This document shows positions 5,763 through 6,242 of a DNA stretch of 6,242 bases, one piece after another. This DNA is from Anaerolineales bacterium. GTDB taxonomy: Bacteria; Chloroflexota; Anaerolineae; Anaerolineales; Villigracilaceae. The notes under the pieces were generated by a model. It was given only the letters and a program-made list of their open reading frames with translations. It was not told where the DNA came from and ran no database searches. The stretch covers positions 1-6,242 of the forward strand of contig JADLCG010000023.1 of NCBI GenBank assembly GCA_020847355.1. Reading direction: 5' to 3'. A program made the position numbers and the translations under genes. The stretch's first letter is position 1, and each line of letters begins with the position of its first letter.

Positions 5763-6242
5763 TGGGCAACTCCTAATCTTTTATACAACTCTAAGTTAGC
5801 GTGTAATTCTTTTTGCGGCGTAAATTGATTTATTATAGTTTCTCTGGCAAAGGCTTGAAGCGTTGCTTGGTTATGATTTAGCGCTTCAATTATTTTTTGC
5901 GATAAAGCGTTTGTATCATTGACGTTGATTAGATGACCATTCTTTCCATCTTCGATTACGTCCGTTACCCCGCCAACCGGCGTGGCGATGACTGTTTTGC
6001 CGCAGGCTAGCGCCTCTAACACTGCGTTCGGCATTCCATCGCGCAAAGAGGGGTGAACGAAGACATCCATCAATGAGTAATAGGCAGGTAAGTCGTTATG
6101 CGGAATTTGTCCGGTGACGAGTATGGCTAAGTGGGGATTGGCGCTTTTGAATTCATCGAAGTAGTTCTGATCGTCGCCTCTTCTAATTTCGCCAACGATG
6201 AGCAGGGAAGCAGGTTGCTGTTTATTTACTTGCGCGTAGGCA
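5759..6242 (-). CDS. GT4-family glycosyltransferase, C-terminal part only (N-terminus beyond the right edge)
   Basis: The minus-strand frame runs open from the right edge and gives 160 visible residues before TGA at 5761-5759. It is the nucleotide-sugar binding Rossmann half of a GT-B retaining glycosyltransferase. It has a strand near the edge (ASLLIVGE), a short helix and strand (HLAILVTGQI), and then YYSLMDVFVHPSLRDGMPN followed by AVLEALACGKTVIATPVGG. The usual EX7E motif appears as DX7E, with Asp in SLRDG and Glu in VLEA. The C-terminus ends in a helix (ELYKRLGVAQ). A TTG at 6073 or the adjacent ATG could be taken as a start, but the conserved family sequence continues upstream of both, so the gene is simply cut by the window. 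The donor and acceptor sugars cannot be deduced; capsule, lipopolysaccharide or glycolipid synthesis are options. Its stop overlaps the aspA start by 4 nt, which places the two in one operon. Confidence 0.9.
   Translation of the reverse strand, partial: AYAQVNKQQPASLLIVGEIRRGDDQNYFDEFKSANPHLAILVTGQIPHNDLPAYYSLMDVFVHPSLRDGMPNAVLEALACGKTVIATPVGGVTDVIEDGKNGHLINVNDTNALSQKIIEALNHNQATLQAFARETIINQFTPQKELHANLELYKRLGVAQ
5770..5774 (-). promoter_or_regulatory. Strong ribosome binding site that fixes the aspA GTG start
   Basis: AGGAG on the minus strand lies inside the end of the glycosyltransferase gene, 7 nt before GTG at 5762-5760. It is the best Shine-Dalgarno match in the window and decides in favour of the GTG start. 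Confidence 0.8.

Noticed and set aside
5759..6073. A short complete glycosyltransferase-like gene starting at TTG 6073
   Set aside because: The same frame stays open to the right edge and upstream residues continue the GT4 fold (IVGE, HLAILVTGQI), so this is an internal position in a gene cut by the window.

Overview
This is a compact bacterial window in which every recognisable gene lies on the minus strand, so it reads from right to left. Both ends cut through a gene. Bacterial origin is clear from Shine-Dalgarno sites, a GTG start, 2 to 18 nt gaps between genes and a consensus TATAAT box. Base composition is mixed: about 41% GC in a sampled 300 bp of the acetyltransferase gene and clearly higher at the left edge. 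A dispersed-type palindromic repeat (GTCATTGCGAG ... CTCGCAATGAC) sits between two genes. From memory, such repeats are common in environmental lineages such as Anaerolineae (Chloroflexota). I offer that placement only as a low-confidence guess, since no marker gene is present.

The right-hand operon, in order of transcription, starts with the C-terminal part of a GT4-family glycosyltransferase (from beyond 6242 to 5759). Next come aspartate ammonia-lyase (aspA, 5762-4359, GTG start overlapping the previous stop), a GNAT acetyltransferase (4356-3847, 2 nt after aspA) and a MoxR-type AAA+ ATPase (3837-2866, 9 nt after the GNAT gene, with its ribosome binding site overlapping that stop). The last gene is a CoxE-like von Willebrand factor A (VWA) protein with a complete metal-binding (MIDAS) motif (2759-1383). 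The ATPase and VWA genes form a classical MoxR-VWA chaperone pair, but a 106-nt spacer almost filled by a structured palindromic element separates them.

The left-hand pair follows a 102-nt gap with a perfect 20-bp palindrome, three ACCGCC/GGCGGT half-sites and a TATAAT box. It consists of a receiver-only response regulator (1280-900) and, 18 nt later, a glutaminase (glsA, starting at 881 and cut by the left edge).

Most of this is ordinary metabolism and regulation. AspA and GlsA are both ammonia-releasing amino acid enzymes (aspartate to fumarate, glutamine to glutamate), so a nitrogen or amino acid catabolism theme is possible. The response regulator may control or be co-expressed with the glutaminase, and the MoxR-VWA pair probably remodels an unidentified client. 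I found no convincing wholly new system. The most interesting points are the structured repeat inside the MoxR-VWA pair, the dense symmetry ahead of the response regulator, and the response regulator-glutaminase pairing.
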